This document shows, one piece after another, positions 15,390-22,900 of a DNA stretch of 24,031 nucleotides (the stretch's first letter is position 1; each line of letters begins with the position of its first letter). The DNA is taken from the NCBI GenBank assembly GCA_002391065.1, contig DGRP01000059.1, forward strand, positions 1 to 24,031. Reading direction: 5' to 3'. Below the pieces are notes generated by a model that made no database searches, was not told where the DNA came from, and saw only the letters and a program-made list of their open reading frames with translations. This DNA comes from Ruminococcus sp. UBA4385 (GTDB taxonomy: Bacteria; Bacillota_A; Clostridia; Oscillospirales; Ruminococcaceae). A program made the position numbers and the translations under genes.

Positions 15390-15438
15390 GGCGCTAAAAA
15401 GTTTGCATTTGTTAAAATTTTCAAAGAAGCCGTTTCTA

Positions 15439-15467
15439 TTGACAAGCGGCTGAAAACGTGGTATAAT
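15439..15467 (+). promoter_or_regulatory. Consensus promoter of the antisense RNA
   Basis: TTGACA (15439-15444), a 17-base spacer and TATAAT (15462-15467), with TG one base before the -10. AGCCG (15428-15432) and CGGCT (15447-15451) form an inverted repeat around the -35. It drives transcription toward the small toxin gene, which is on the opposite strand. Confidence 0.88.
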
Positions 15468-15471
15468 ATTA

Positions 15472-15511
15472 TCAGAAAAGGAGAACGTACCGCTAGTAAG
15501 CGGCCACCTCC
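15472..15511 (-). terminator. Terminator of the small membrane-peptide mRNA
   Basis: On the minus strand GGAG (15511-15508) and CTCC (15483-15480) enclose an inner stem CCGCT/AGCGG, followed by TTTTCTG. The same sequence forms a 5' stem in the antisense RNA on the other strand. Confidence 0.6.
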
Positions 15512-15568
15512 TAAAATCAGGTTGTTTGATAACCGTCCTTAGTGGTGTGAGGGCGGCTATCTCTTTTT
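15474..15568 (+). ncRNA. Candidate antisense RNA antitoxin
   Basis: The predicted RNA of about 95 bases starts 7 bases after the consensus -10 at 15462-15467. It ends after a 9-bp stem (15533-15541 with 15548-15556) followed by CTATCTCTTTTT. It has no credible ORF. It is fully complementary to the 3' untranslated region of the opposite-strand peptide gene and to its last codons (15557-15568). It also contains CACCTCCT (15505-15512), which can pair with the AGGAGGTG ribosome site of that gene. The arrangement is that of TxpA/RatA- or BsrG/SR4-like type I antitoxins. Ends are predicted, not measured. Confidence 0.65.
15533..15568 (+). terminator. Terminator of the antisense RNA
   Basis: The stem 15533-15541/15548-15556 has 9 pairs including two G-T wobbles and a 6-base loop. 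It is followed by a U-rich tail ending in five T (15564-15568). On the opposite strand the stem has mismatches, so it should work better for the antisense RNA. Confidence 0.65.
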
Positions 15569-15643
15569 ATTGCAAATGCTGACCACAAGGGCAACAATGT
15601 TAGTTATCAGAATAAGTAGTGTTAGTACATCTGTAACGCTCAT
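15557..15643 (-). CDS. 28-residue hydrophobic peptide, candidate type I toxin
   Basis: The ORF encodes 28 residues: a short polar start (MSVTDV), a hydrophobic stretch of about 16 residues (7-22, LTLLILITNIVALVVS) that could span the membrane once, and a basic CNKKR end. This is the form of small type I toxins and of the 'putative holin-like toxin' peptides in Firmicutes. The ribosome site AAGGAGGTGA (complement of 15651-15660) is complementary to the 16S 3' end over ten bases, with 10 bases between AGGAGG and the ATG. A consensus-type promoter drives it (15721-15749), and a convergent antisense RNA covers its 3' end. Such peptides usually depolarise the membrane when overproduced. That it is toxic is an inference; that it is a real gene is well supported by the signals. 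Confidence 0.75.
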   Translation of the reverse strand: MSVTDVLTLLILITNIVALVVSICNKKR

Positions 15644-15652
15644 TTTTTGCTC

Positions 15653-15676
15653 ACCTCCTTCCGTTAAGTCGGAGGT
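15653..15676 (-). promoter_or_regulatory. Hairpin sequestering the toxin ribosome binding site
   Basis: On the minus strand ACCTCC (15676-15671) can pair with GGAGGT (15658-15653) across a 12-base loop, masking the core of the ribosome site. Cis-masking of this kind is known for several type I toxin mRNAs. Confidence 0.6.
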
Positions 15677-15720
15677 TGGATTTGACCGCCTACCGTTTTT
15701 CACGATACGTTCCTGTTAAA

Positions 15721-15749
15721 ATTATAGCACTTATGTTTTATAAAGTCAA
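15721..15749 (-). promoter_or_regulatory. Promoter of the small membrane-peptide gene
   Basis: TTGACT (complement of 15744-15749), a 17-base spacer and TATAAT (complement of 15721-15726). The -35 box contains the queH stop codon. Transcription would start near 15714, leaving a leader of about 71 bases. Confidence 0.85.
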
Positions 15750-16357
15750 GCTTCCCTCTTTGAAAACTCACAGCCGCAGTAATTCTGTCTGTACAGGCCG
15801 TACTCCTTTGAAAGCTCTATCGAGCGCTTATAGCCCTCACGCTTTTTGAAGTCCGATGGCAGACACTTAACACCGTACTTCTCGGAGACCTCTTCTGCTA
15901 TGCGGTTGATGATCTGCGAATTTTTCAGCGGCGAAAGTGTCAGCGTAGTTGTAAAGTAATCAAAGCCCTGCTCAAGGGCCAGCTTTGCCGCACGTTCAAG
16001 TCTAAGCCTGTAGCATACAAAGCAGCGTTTTCCGCCCTCGGGCTCTTTTTCAAGTCCCCTGACCGCATCGTAGAACTCCTGCGGGTCATAATTCTGGGTC
16101 AGCAGAGTGATAGGATTCTTAACAGGAAGCTCGGAAATAAAACGTCTTTGCTCTTCTTCCCTCTTGCGAAATTCCGCCTCGGGGCTGATATTCGGATTGT
16201 AGTACACAACAGTAATTCTGAAATACTCCGCCAGATATTCCAGCACATAAGACGAGCACGGCGCACAGCAGCTATGAAGCATAAGGGTCGGAGTTTCATC
16301 TCCGAGCCCTTTTAAAATAGTATCCAGCTTTTTCTGATAGTTTACCTTCTGTTCCAT
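15746..16357 (-). CDS. Epoxyqueuosine reductase QueH
   Basis: QueH (formerly DUF208) reduces epoxyqueuosine to queuosine in tRNA and replaces the cobalamin-dependent QueG in many anaerobes. The 203-residue product has the family cysteines: C30, C31 and C34 in HSCCAPCS, C112 and C115 in RCFVCYRLRLE, and C194/C196 in YCGCEFS near the end. The segment TTTLTLSPLKN (136-146) is also typical. These cysteines carry the iron-sulfur cluster and the nearby metal site. The ATG at 16357 lies 11 bases after the CotH-protein stop, with CGGAG in the gap. Its transcription probably comes from the CotH promoter, since no terminator separates the two genes. No other queuosine gene is in the window. Confidence 0.93.
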   Translation of the reverse strand: MEQKVNYQKKLDTILKGLGDETPTLMLHSCCAPCSSYVLEYLAEYFRITVVYYNPNISPEAEFRKREEEQRRFISELPVKNPITLLTQNYDPQEFYDAVRGLEKEPEGGKRCFVCYRLRLERAAKLALEQGFDYFTTTLTLSPLKNSQIINRIAEEVSEKYGVKCLPSDFKKREGYKRSIELSKEYGLYRQNYCGCEFSKREA

Positions 16358-16368
16358 AATGTCTCCGT

Positions 16369-18519
16369 TCAGTATTTTATGCCCTTCTCGTCAAGGGCTT
16401 TTTTCATGTGTTCAGGACGGCTCTTAAAGAATGTGTCCATTCTTTCAAGCATTTTGTCACAGCACTCTTCTCTGCTTGCCCACGTCGGGAAGCGCTTGTA
16501 ATAGTTCAGAAGCTCCTCATAGTAGACCTGCTTGTACTTCTCTGCGGTCTTTTTGTAGTTATCATAGCTGAGTTCGTTCTCGCCCAGCTCGACTATAAGC
16601 GTGCCCACCCTTGAAGCAAATTCCTCATTCTCCATAAGCGACAGTATAATATCAGTGATACCCTCTCCCGAGCGCTCCGTCAGATAAAGGAACTCACTCT
16701 TGTCAATATACTTTTCATTATAATGGTCGCAGGAGGATTCCGTATCATAAAGGCAGAACCGCCATTTTCCGTCCTGATAATTCTTGTCACTCACCGACCT
16801 TGTTCTCCAGCAGGCAAAATTGTTCTGAGGCCAGTCCGTATTAAAAATGTACATCTCTATAGCACAGTACTGAGCAAAGCACTCCATATCCAGCATCTCG
16901 GAAGCCTTCTTGAAGTTCTCCGCATTCTTCATATCGTTGCGAGTGATAAACTCAGCCATATCGGTATAGAGCTTCATATCGCTTTCCTTACCGATATCAA
17001 GCTCTCCGCTTTTCACGTAAACAACGTCGTCCTCGGGCACACCGTACTTCTCCGAGAAGTATTCCTCGCTGTAATCCTGTGTCAGCGTATAAAGGCCCCA
17101 GTACTCACCGTCAATAAACAGCACGCAGGCCTTTGCTTCCTGCGTATCAGGAAGCCTTCCGCTTACCATTGACTGTATCATCGGGTCTTTGAACTTAGAG
17201 TAATTCGTATCGTTTCCGCCGTTCCTGAGGAAGAACGTATCGTAGGAGTGTACCTTTTTGCCCTCGCTGTCAGTAAAGTGCTCAAACAGCGGAAGCTTGA
17301 AGCTTTTTGCACCGTAATCGCTTCTTGCATAAAAGCGCAGCGACTTCTGATACTCAGCCCTTGACCAGCCTCCCTGAATTCTCATTCCGCAGTCCTGCGA
17401 GAGGAGCAGCTCTCCCTTTTCTGAGTAATATTCTATATGGCAGGGCTTTTCCCAGTCACGCCCCCGCTGATTGTAATTCGCAGGCACCGAACCGTTTTTC
17501 GGCACATTTTCATACTTCGCCTTGTAGTCATCAAACACCTTGCCGAGAACATAAATTCCGTTCTCGTAATCAAAAAGATTCTCGGGGTCTGTCACAACCG
17601 AAATAACAGGAAGCTCATTATGATCCTTCGGAGACAGCCCCACAAAGAAGGTCTCCGTAAAGGTCTTACCCGCCTTTCCCGATGTGCCCACTGCACAGGC
17701 ACGAACTACCGTCGCCTTGTCAACATCTTCATTCTTAGGCAGGAAAACCTTTCCCTCATTGTAGTCATTCGTTATAAGCTGAGGGTCAATTGCCGAGAGC
17801 ACATTCTCATCTCCCGAACGGTCATCGACTGAAATCTCACCCTTATATTCTATCCGTGTTGCGGAAGTTTCAGGGTCAGTTCCGTCAAGTGTATAGTAAA
17901 TGGTCTGACCCTCTCCTGCTTTAAGCTTCAGGTCAAAACCCTTGCTGTAGTATCCGCCTTTTTTTGAAAAGCGCACAGTGTCCCCAAGCGTGTCCCCGGA
18001 GTTTTTAGCCATAGGGGTCTGCTCGCTGACATGGAACTTCCCGTCGTCCCCTCTGGAATAGGACATACCCTTGTCAAGCTGAGGAAGCTTTACCTTAGTG
18101 ACCTCAGACCCGTGATAGCTGAGCACCAGTGTGTCCTCCCCCGTCTTTGAAATGTTAAAATCCGCATGAGCACCCTTGAACTCATCATCAAAGCCCGACT
18201 TTGAGCAGTATACTATTATATAACCCTTTGCAGGTATAGTGTTTCCGTCAAGCGAAAAGCTTTCCTTACCCTCCTTGGAAATGGCGAAGCCGTCAAGACT
18301 GCGTTCCTTATCGGTTGCATTATAAAGCTCTATCCAGTCGCAGGTGTCTCCGTTCCTGTCAGTCAGAGCCGCCTTATCACTGCCGCCGTTGCTTGGAGAA
18401 ATCTCATTTATATAAATCTCAGGGTGCCATAGCCATATCCACAGAACAAGTGTAATAAGCCCGATTCCTGCGGCTATAGACCCGCAGATAAGCGCTATTT
18501 TGCCTTTTTTTGTCTTCAT
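16369..18519 (-). CDS. Membrane-anchored CotH-kinase protein with LTD and CHB_HEX domains
   Basis: A 716-residue protein with an N-terminal membrane anchor (about 8-31, then WHPEIYINEIS) and the rest outside the cell. Residues about 35-165 match a lamin-tail domain (YINEISPSNGG, DWIELYNATD, YIIVYCSKSG). About 185-290 match a chitobiase/hexosaminidase C-terminal-like domain (IYYTLDGTDPETSATR, ATVVRACAV). About 300-690 match the CotH kinase fold (LPVISVVTDPENLFD, GMRIQGGWSRAEYQKSLRFYA, FFLRNGGND, DGEYWGLYTLTQ, CLYDTESSCD). CotH phosphorylates spore-coat proteins in Bacillus; secreted LTD-CotH proteins in Ruminococcus-like bacteria have unknown targets. The ATG at 18519 was chosen because the G-rich site GGGGGTGAT lies 7-11 bases upstream; GTG at 18531 and ATG at 18528 are too close to it. 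Confidence 0.85.
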   Translation of the reverse strand: MKTKKGKIALICGSIAAGIGLITLVLWIWLWHPEIYINEISPSNGGSDKAALTDRNGDTCDWIELYNATDKERSLDGFAISKEGKESFSLDGNTIPAKGYIIVYCSKSGFDDEFKGAHADFNISKTGEDTLVLSYHGSEVTKVKLPQLDKGMSYSRGDDGKFHVSEQTPMAKNSGDTLGDTVRFSKKGGYYSKGFDLKLKAGEGQTIYYTLDGTDPETSATRIEYKGEISVDDRSGDENVLSAIDPQLITNDYNEGKVFLPKNEDVDKATVVRACAVGTSGKAGKTFTETFFVGLSPKDHNELPVISVVTDPENLFDYENGIYVLGKVFDDYKAKYENVPKNGSVPANYNQRGRDWEKPCHIEYYSEKGELLLSQDCGMRIQGGWSRAEYQKSLRFYARSDYGAKSFKLPLFEHFTDSEGKKVHSYDTFFLRNGGNDTNYSKFKDPMIQSMVSGRLPDTQEAKACVLFIDGEYWGLYTLTQDYSEEYFSEKYGVPEDDVVYVKSGELDIGKESDMKLYTDMAEFITRNDMKNAENFKKASEMLDMECFAQYCAIEMYIFNTDWPQNNFACWRTRSVSDKNYQDGKWRFCLYDTESSCDHYNEKYIDKSEFLYLTERSGEGITDIILSLMENEEFASRVGTLIVELGENELSYDNYKKTAEKYKQVYYEELLNYYKRFPTWASREECCDKMLERMDTFFKSRPEHMKKALDEKGIKY

Positions 18520-18558
18520 CAGCTTCATCACCCCCCCGATCCGAGCTTAATCGTATTA

Positions 18559-18587
18559 ATTATATCAGTTAATCAATAAACTGTCAA
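18559..18587 (-). promoter_or_regulatory. Promoter of the CotH-protein/queH operon
   Basis: A perfect TTGACA (complement of 18582-18587), 17-base spacer and TATAAT (complement of 18559-18564), with TG before the -10. It is divergent from the promoter at 18625-18653, with 37 bases between the two -35 boxes. Confidence 0.9.
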
Positions 18588-18624
18588 GCACTTTGTTCAA
18601 GGTGCACAAAGATTGGAAAAGCAC

Positions 18625-18653
18625 TTGACAAATCAGAACAAATGTTCTATAAT
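18625..18653 (+). promoter_or_regulatory. Consensus promoter with LexA-type box in the spacer
   Basis: TTGACA (18625-18630), a 17-base spacer and TATAAT (18648-18653). The spacer contains the palindrome AGAACAAATGTTCT (18635-18648), which fits GAAC-N4-GTTC, the core of the Gram-positive LexA (DinR) operator. A repressor bound there would block RNA polymerase, so the downstream pair may be induced by DNA damage. Confidence 0.78.
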
Positions 18654-18698
18654 ATAAATGTCCCAAGGATACGGCGAAAAGAAACGAAAGGAGATCTA

Positions 18699-19181
18699 AT
18701 GACAATAACACTCAGTGCAGATTACAGAGCCTCTGCCGATGATAAGCTTCTTGGCTTTATCGGGGAGACCTCTGCAAGAACGATCACGCTGTCGGGGTAT
18801 CTTTGCGAGGGCGCAGACACCTATAGTCTTGTGATAGACTATGGTGACGGAATAAGTTACGAACTCGATATGACAGGCGGCAGTCATACGATCGAGGGAT
18901 CGCTTCTCAGGCGTGAAGGAAGCGTGCTTTGTCAGGTGCTGGCGAAGGCTTATGCAGATGACAGCTACACTCTTGTGAAAAAGAGCAATGTGTTTGAGCT
19001 GTATATAGCAGGCAGCCTTACAGATGAGACAGCTCCCATACCCACCTATGAGGAAGCGCTCAGCGTACTTGACGAGATCAAGAAGAAGGCCGGAGTAAAG
19101 TCGGAAATCGGTCAGACAGTCGGCATACTCAGCGGAGTGACAGGCTCGGCAACAGGCATATTTGAGGAGGTAACGGAATAA
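18699..19181 (+). CDS. Phage baseplate-like protein, first gene of a LexA-linked pair
   Basis: A 160-residue protein of no family I can name with certainty. Residues 1-115 are beta-rich (MTITLSADYRAS, TARTITLSGYLCEGADTYSLVIDYG, FELYIAGSLTD) and resemble the N-terminal domain of phage upper-baseplate (BppU-like) and tail-associated proteins. Next comes a short helix (YEEALSVLDEIKKKAG), then a Gly/Thr/Ser-rich tail, all usual in tail or fibre components. The ATG at 18699 follows AAAGGAG by 5 bases. An ATG at 18642 overlaps the -10 box and cannot be used. The next gene overlaps its stop by one base. No capsid, tail or integrase genes are nearby, so it is an orphan or a remnant. Confidence 0.65.
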   Translation: MTITLSADYRASADDKLLGFIGETSARTITLSGYLCEGADTYSLVIDYGDGISYELDMTGGSHTIEGSLLRREGSVLCQVLAKAYADDSYTLVKKSNVFELYIAGSLTDETAPIPTYEEALSVLDEIKKKAGVKSEIGQTVGILSGVTGSATGIFEEVTE

Positions 19182-19756
19182 TGGCATTTGAGATTTATAA
19201 CGGCATTTTTTCAACTGCGCAGGATTTAATTGCAAAGGCGGCTGAAATGTGGGATTTTGACGAGGTAACTGAAACCAGAGCAACCTATGGCAATGTGTTC
19301 CTGTTTAATGGCGGAAGCCTGCAGTTTTACATAAGTTCTGTTAATAGATATACCATTTCACCGAATAGCCCATATCGGTATTCGATAGTGAAGAGTGATA
19401 ATGCTCTGCTTATTTCAATAGAAACATCATCGGGCTGGGCTACGATAGTTATAGGCAATACAACCAATGCAGAAGGCACAAAGGGCAAGGGCGGAGTGTT
19501 TTCGTATGGAAATGCAAGCGGCGATACTGGTCTCGGAACGGATAACTGGTCATCGGAAGAAAGCATAGTATACGATAATAACATTATTATCTCAGACGGA
19601 CTTACACAGCTTGTCCCGATAGCTGCACCATACGGCGGTTATTACTTTGAAAATGTGTTCAGAACTTTTGTTGGCACGAATACAGGCATAAAAGGTCTTT
19701 ATGAGATAAACGGAGAACGTTATTACATCTCAAACAGAACTGCTATCAAGGAATAA
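19181..19756 (+). CDS. Phage structural-like protein, second gene of the pair
   Basis: A 191-residue protein beginning at the ATG that overlaps the preceding stop (TAATG), with AGGAGG 10 bases upstream. The end of the protein (PYGGYYFENVFRTFVGTN, then YEINGERYYISNRTAIKE) resembles small minor structural or tail proteins of clostridial phages, which often finish with an 'x-ING-x-YYIS' strand. The middle is rich in Gly, Asn and Ser without a recognised domain. It has no signal peptide. Together with the upstream gene it may be a prophage leftover or a retained two-gene unit. Function unknown. Confidence 0.6.
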   Translation: MAFEIYNGIFSTAQDLIAKAAEMWDFDEVTETRATYGNVFLFNGGSLQFYISSVNRYTISPNSPYRYSIVKSDNALLISIETSSGWATIVIGNTTNAEGTKGKGGVFSYGNASGDTGLGTDNWSSEESIVYDNNIIISDGLTQLVPIAAPYGGYYFENVFRTFVGTNTGIKGLYEINGERYYISNRTAIKE

Positions 19757-19774
19757 AAGCGTGTCTTTTCGCCA

Positions 19775-19809
19775 AAAGGCAGGGTCTTTCAGAGACTCTG
19801 CCTTTTTTT
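19775..19809 (+). terminator. Terminator of the phage-like pair
   Basis: A 13-bp stem (19775-19787 with 19793-19805, one G-T pair) with a 5-base loop is followed by a run of T to 19809. It cleanly closes the two-gene unit. Confidence 0.92.
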
Positions 19810-19883
19810 GCCATTTTGTTACGTCAAAACAGCAAAAAGAGAATTTGTTTTTTGTATATTATAGCCTAATTTTTGCAAAACTA

Positions 19884-19912
19884 TTGCAATAATCTCAGAG
19901 GAATGTTATAAT
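19884..19912 (+). promoter_or_regulatory. Promoter of the EAL-protein gene
   Basis: TTGCAA (19884-19889), a 17-base spacer and TATAAT (19907-19912) with TG one base before the -10. It lies about 50 bases before the TTG start at 19966. The rest of 19810-19883 is AT-rich, with no clear feature. Confidence 0.8.
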
Positions 19913-19965
19913 TAGTTAATCTATTAAATTGGAAAACTGTTTATGTCTATTGAGAGGGATTTGTT

Positions 19966-22900
19966 TTGATAAACGGTAAAAAAATAATCGGTATCTGTTT
20001 AACAAAAATAAATGACAATACCCATGCCGAGTACGTTCAGGCCATAATGAAGGCCGGCGAAAAGCTTGGGTTCAGAGTCGTGCTGTTTAACAGCCTTGTT
20101 GACTTCTTTTTTGACGATACGTATGATGAGGGCGCTAAAGATGTCTTTGAAAAAATAGATTTCAATATTATAGATGCTGTTGTTATTTTTGATGAGACTA
20201 TCTATAATAAAGAGCTTATCCATTCTGTCATAAACAGAGCTCATGAGGCAGGCGCTCCTGTTATTATAATAAATGGCTCTTATGAGGGCTGTTATTCTCT
20301 CGGGCGCAATTATGATGAGGCTTATACTCAGGTTATTGAGCACGTTATCACTCACCATAATGTTCGGGATACTATATTTATCGGCGGAAGAATCGGTGAT
20401 GATATTACCACCAGAAGACTGAACTGCTATAAAACAGCTCTTAAAAACAACGGAATACAGTTTATCGAGGAAATGGTCGGCTACGGCGATTACTGGGACG
20501 GTCCTACCTTTACCGAGCTTGAGCGTATTTTCTCATTCAGGTCTAAGCCTCCGCAGGCTATAATCTGTGCTAATGACAGTATGGCTATGGCTTCTGTGGA
20601 GTTCCTTATGAAAAGAGGACTGAAGGTACCTGATGATGTTATCGTAACAGGCTTTGACGGAATTTCCGAGGCAAGTCACTACAATCCGAAGATCACTACC
20701 TGCCGTGAGGATATCTCAAAAATGGCAGAGTTTTGCTGCGCTCTTATAAATGAAGCCTTTGAGAAAAATGAACCCCGTGAAGAGTTCTATCCTTATGAGC
20801 CCGTTATCACCGAATCCTGCGGCTGCGAAAACAACGACGATATGTATACCACCGATGAGATAGCTACCCTTTACAGGCAGATCGCTGATATGCATACTCA
20901 CGAGGATTTTATGCACAATCAGGTAAACCGCCTGATCGAACTCACTGACAGGAAGGAGCTTTTTGCGGCACTTTCTACTATGTCGCAGTACGGCTCGCTT
21001 ATAATGCTCAATCACGATTTTCTTGAAAAAAGCACCGATGACCTGCTTACCGATATTGATGACGACGAGTTCCTTGTGCTTGCATCAACAAACGGGCTTG
21101 GTCTGCCAAAGTATGAGCTCCATGTTGAGATAATCAAAGAGGGCGAAATGTTTTCCAAAAACGAGCGCTGGCTAGAAGAGGGCGGAGCACTTGTTCTTAT
21201 GCCTATTTATGTAGGCTCGCTGGTCTGCGGATATTATCTTGTCTGGACAAGCAACGTTACCTACGATAACGATAAGATAAAGCGTGTATCAACTACCTTC
21301 AACATAATCTTTAATTCTATACTCAATCACTATCAGATGATGAGAATGATGCATAACCTTGAAAATGCTATCTATACCGATCCTATGACAGGTCTGCCGA
21401 ACCTTAAAGGCGTTACCAGATGGTTTGAGGATTATGCGGCGCTGTCCGAAAATCACAAAAAATATATGACTATATCGGTCTATGCGATATTCAAGTACAC
21501 CTACATTTATGAGAACTACGGAATGTATGAGACAGAAGAGGTCATAAAGGTAGTGTCTCAGGCACTTAAAAAGGCTAACAGCATGAACGGAGCTCTCGTT
21601 GCAAAAATAACCGAGGACGAGTTTGTTGTTATAAATGTGTATGAGGATATTGAAAAGATCTCTACAACTATAAATGATGCTACAACCGATTTCTATGAAA
21701 GTATGGCTGAGTTTAACTCAAATGAGAAAAAAGAATTCTACGTTGAGGTAAATGCAGGCTGTACGGTTGTAAACCCGGGCTGGGAAGCATCGCTGGAAAG
21801 CTATATCAAGCTTGCCTCCTCTGAGCTCTTCCTGAACCGTCTGAAGCAGGGCATGGGCAATGTGAAAAAGCGTGACTTCTCCGCAAGGGAGCTTTACAGC
21901 ACCTTCAATCTCCTTGTTGAGAAAAACCTGTTCACTTATCACTATCAGCCTATCGTTGACGCAAGAACAGGCAACATCTTTGCCTATGAGGCACTTATGA
22001 GAACTACAGGCGGTATCAATATGTCGCCGCTTGATATACTTGATGTGGCTCAGGCTTATGACAGGCTCTACGATATTGAAAAGGCTACTATGTTCAATAA
22101 TATGGAGCGCCTTGTTGCAAACCCCGCAGCTTTCTCGGGACACAAGCTGTTCCTGAACACTATCCCCGGACATTTCCTTACAACTGATGACTATGACTAC
22201 TTTATGGATAAGTATCACGATTACTTCGGTCAGCTTGTTCTGGAGATAACCGAGCAGGATACCATCACCGATGAGGAGCTCAGCCTTATCAAGCTTATGA
22301 ATGATGAGAACGGCTCTGTTCAGATCGCGGTCGATGACTACGGCACAGGACATTCAAATATTGTAAACCTGCTGAGATATGAGCCTCAGGTGCTGAAAAT
22401 AGACCGCTTTTTAATAAGCGGAATAAACAATGACACCAACAAGCAGAAGGCTGTTAAAACTACAATAGAGTTCGCAAGGCTGAATGAGATCAAGGTGCTC
22501 GCAGAGGGCGTTGAGACCTCTGAGGAGCTGCAGACCGTAATCGAAATGGGCTTTGACTATATTCAGGGCTACTACACCTCAAGACCTCAGCCGGAGCCTA
22601 TCCCCGAGATACCCGAACAGATAAAAAACGAGATCGTATCCGAAAATCTCAAGCTCCTTAAATTCGATTCCGATAATTTACAGGTTTATACAGCTAAGTA
22701 TGACGAAACAATTGACATAGTTGACCTCACTATGAAGAGGTACAAGTTTATTAATATTATCGGCGGAAATGTAAAGATAGTCGGTGAGAGTGAAAATACT
22801 ATTGACATGATTATCAAGATAGCTGACGGTGTGAATGCGAACATTACTCTTGAAAATGTAAATATCAAAGGCGCAGTTGAAAGCACTATTCAGCTTGGAA

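Noticed and set aside
18642..18698. ATG at 18642 as start of the first phage-like protein
   Set aside because: The codon lies in the spacer before the -10 box and so would not be transcribed.
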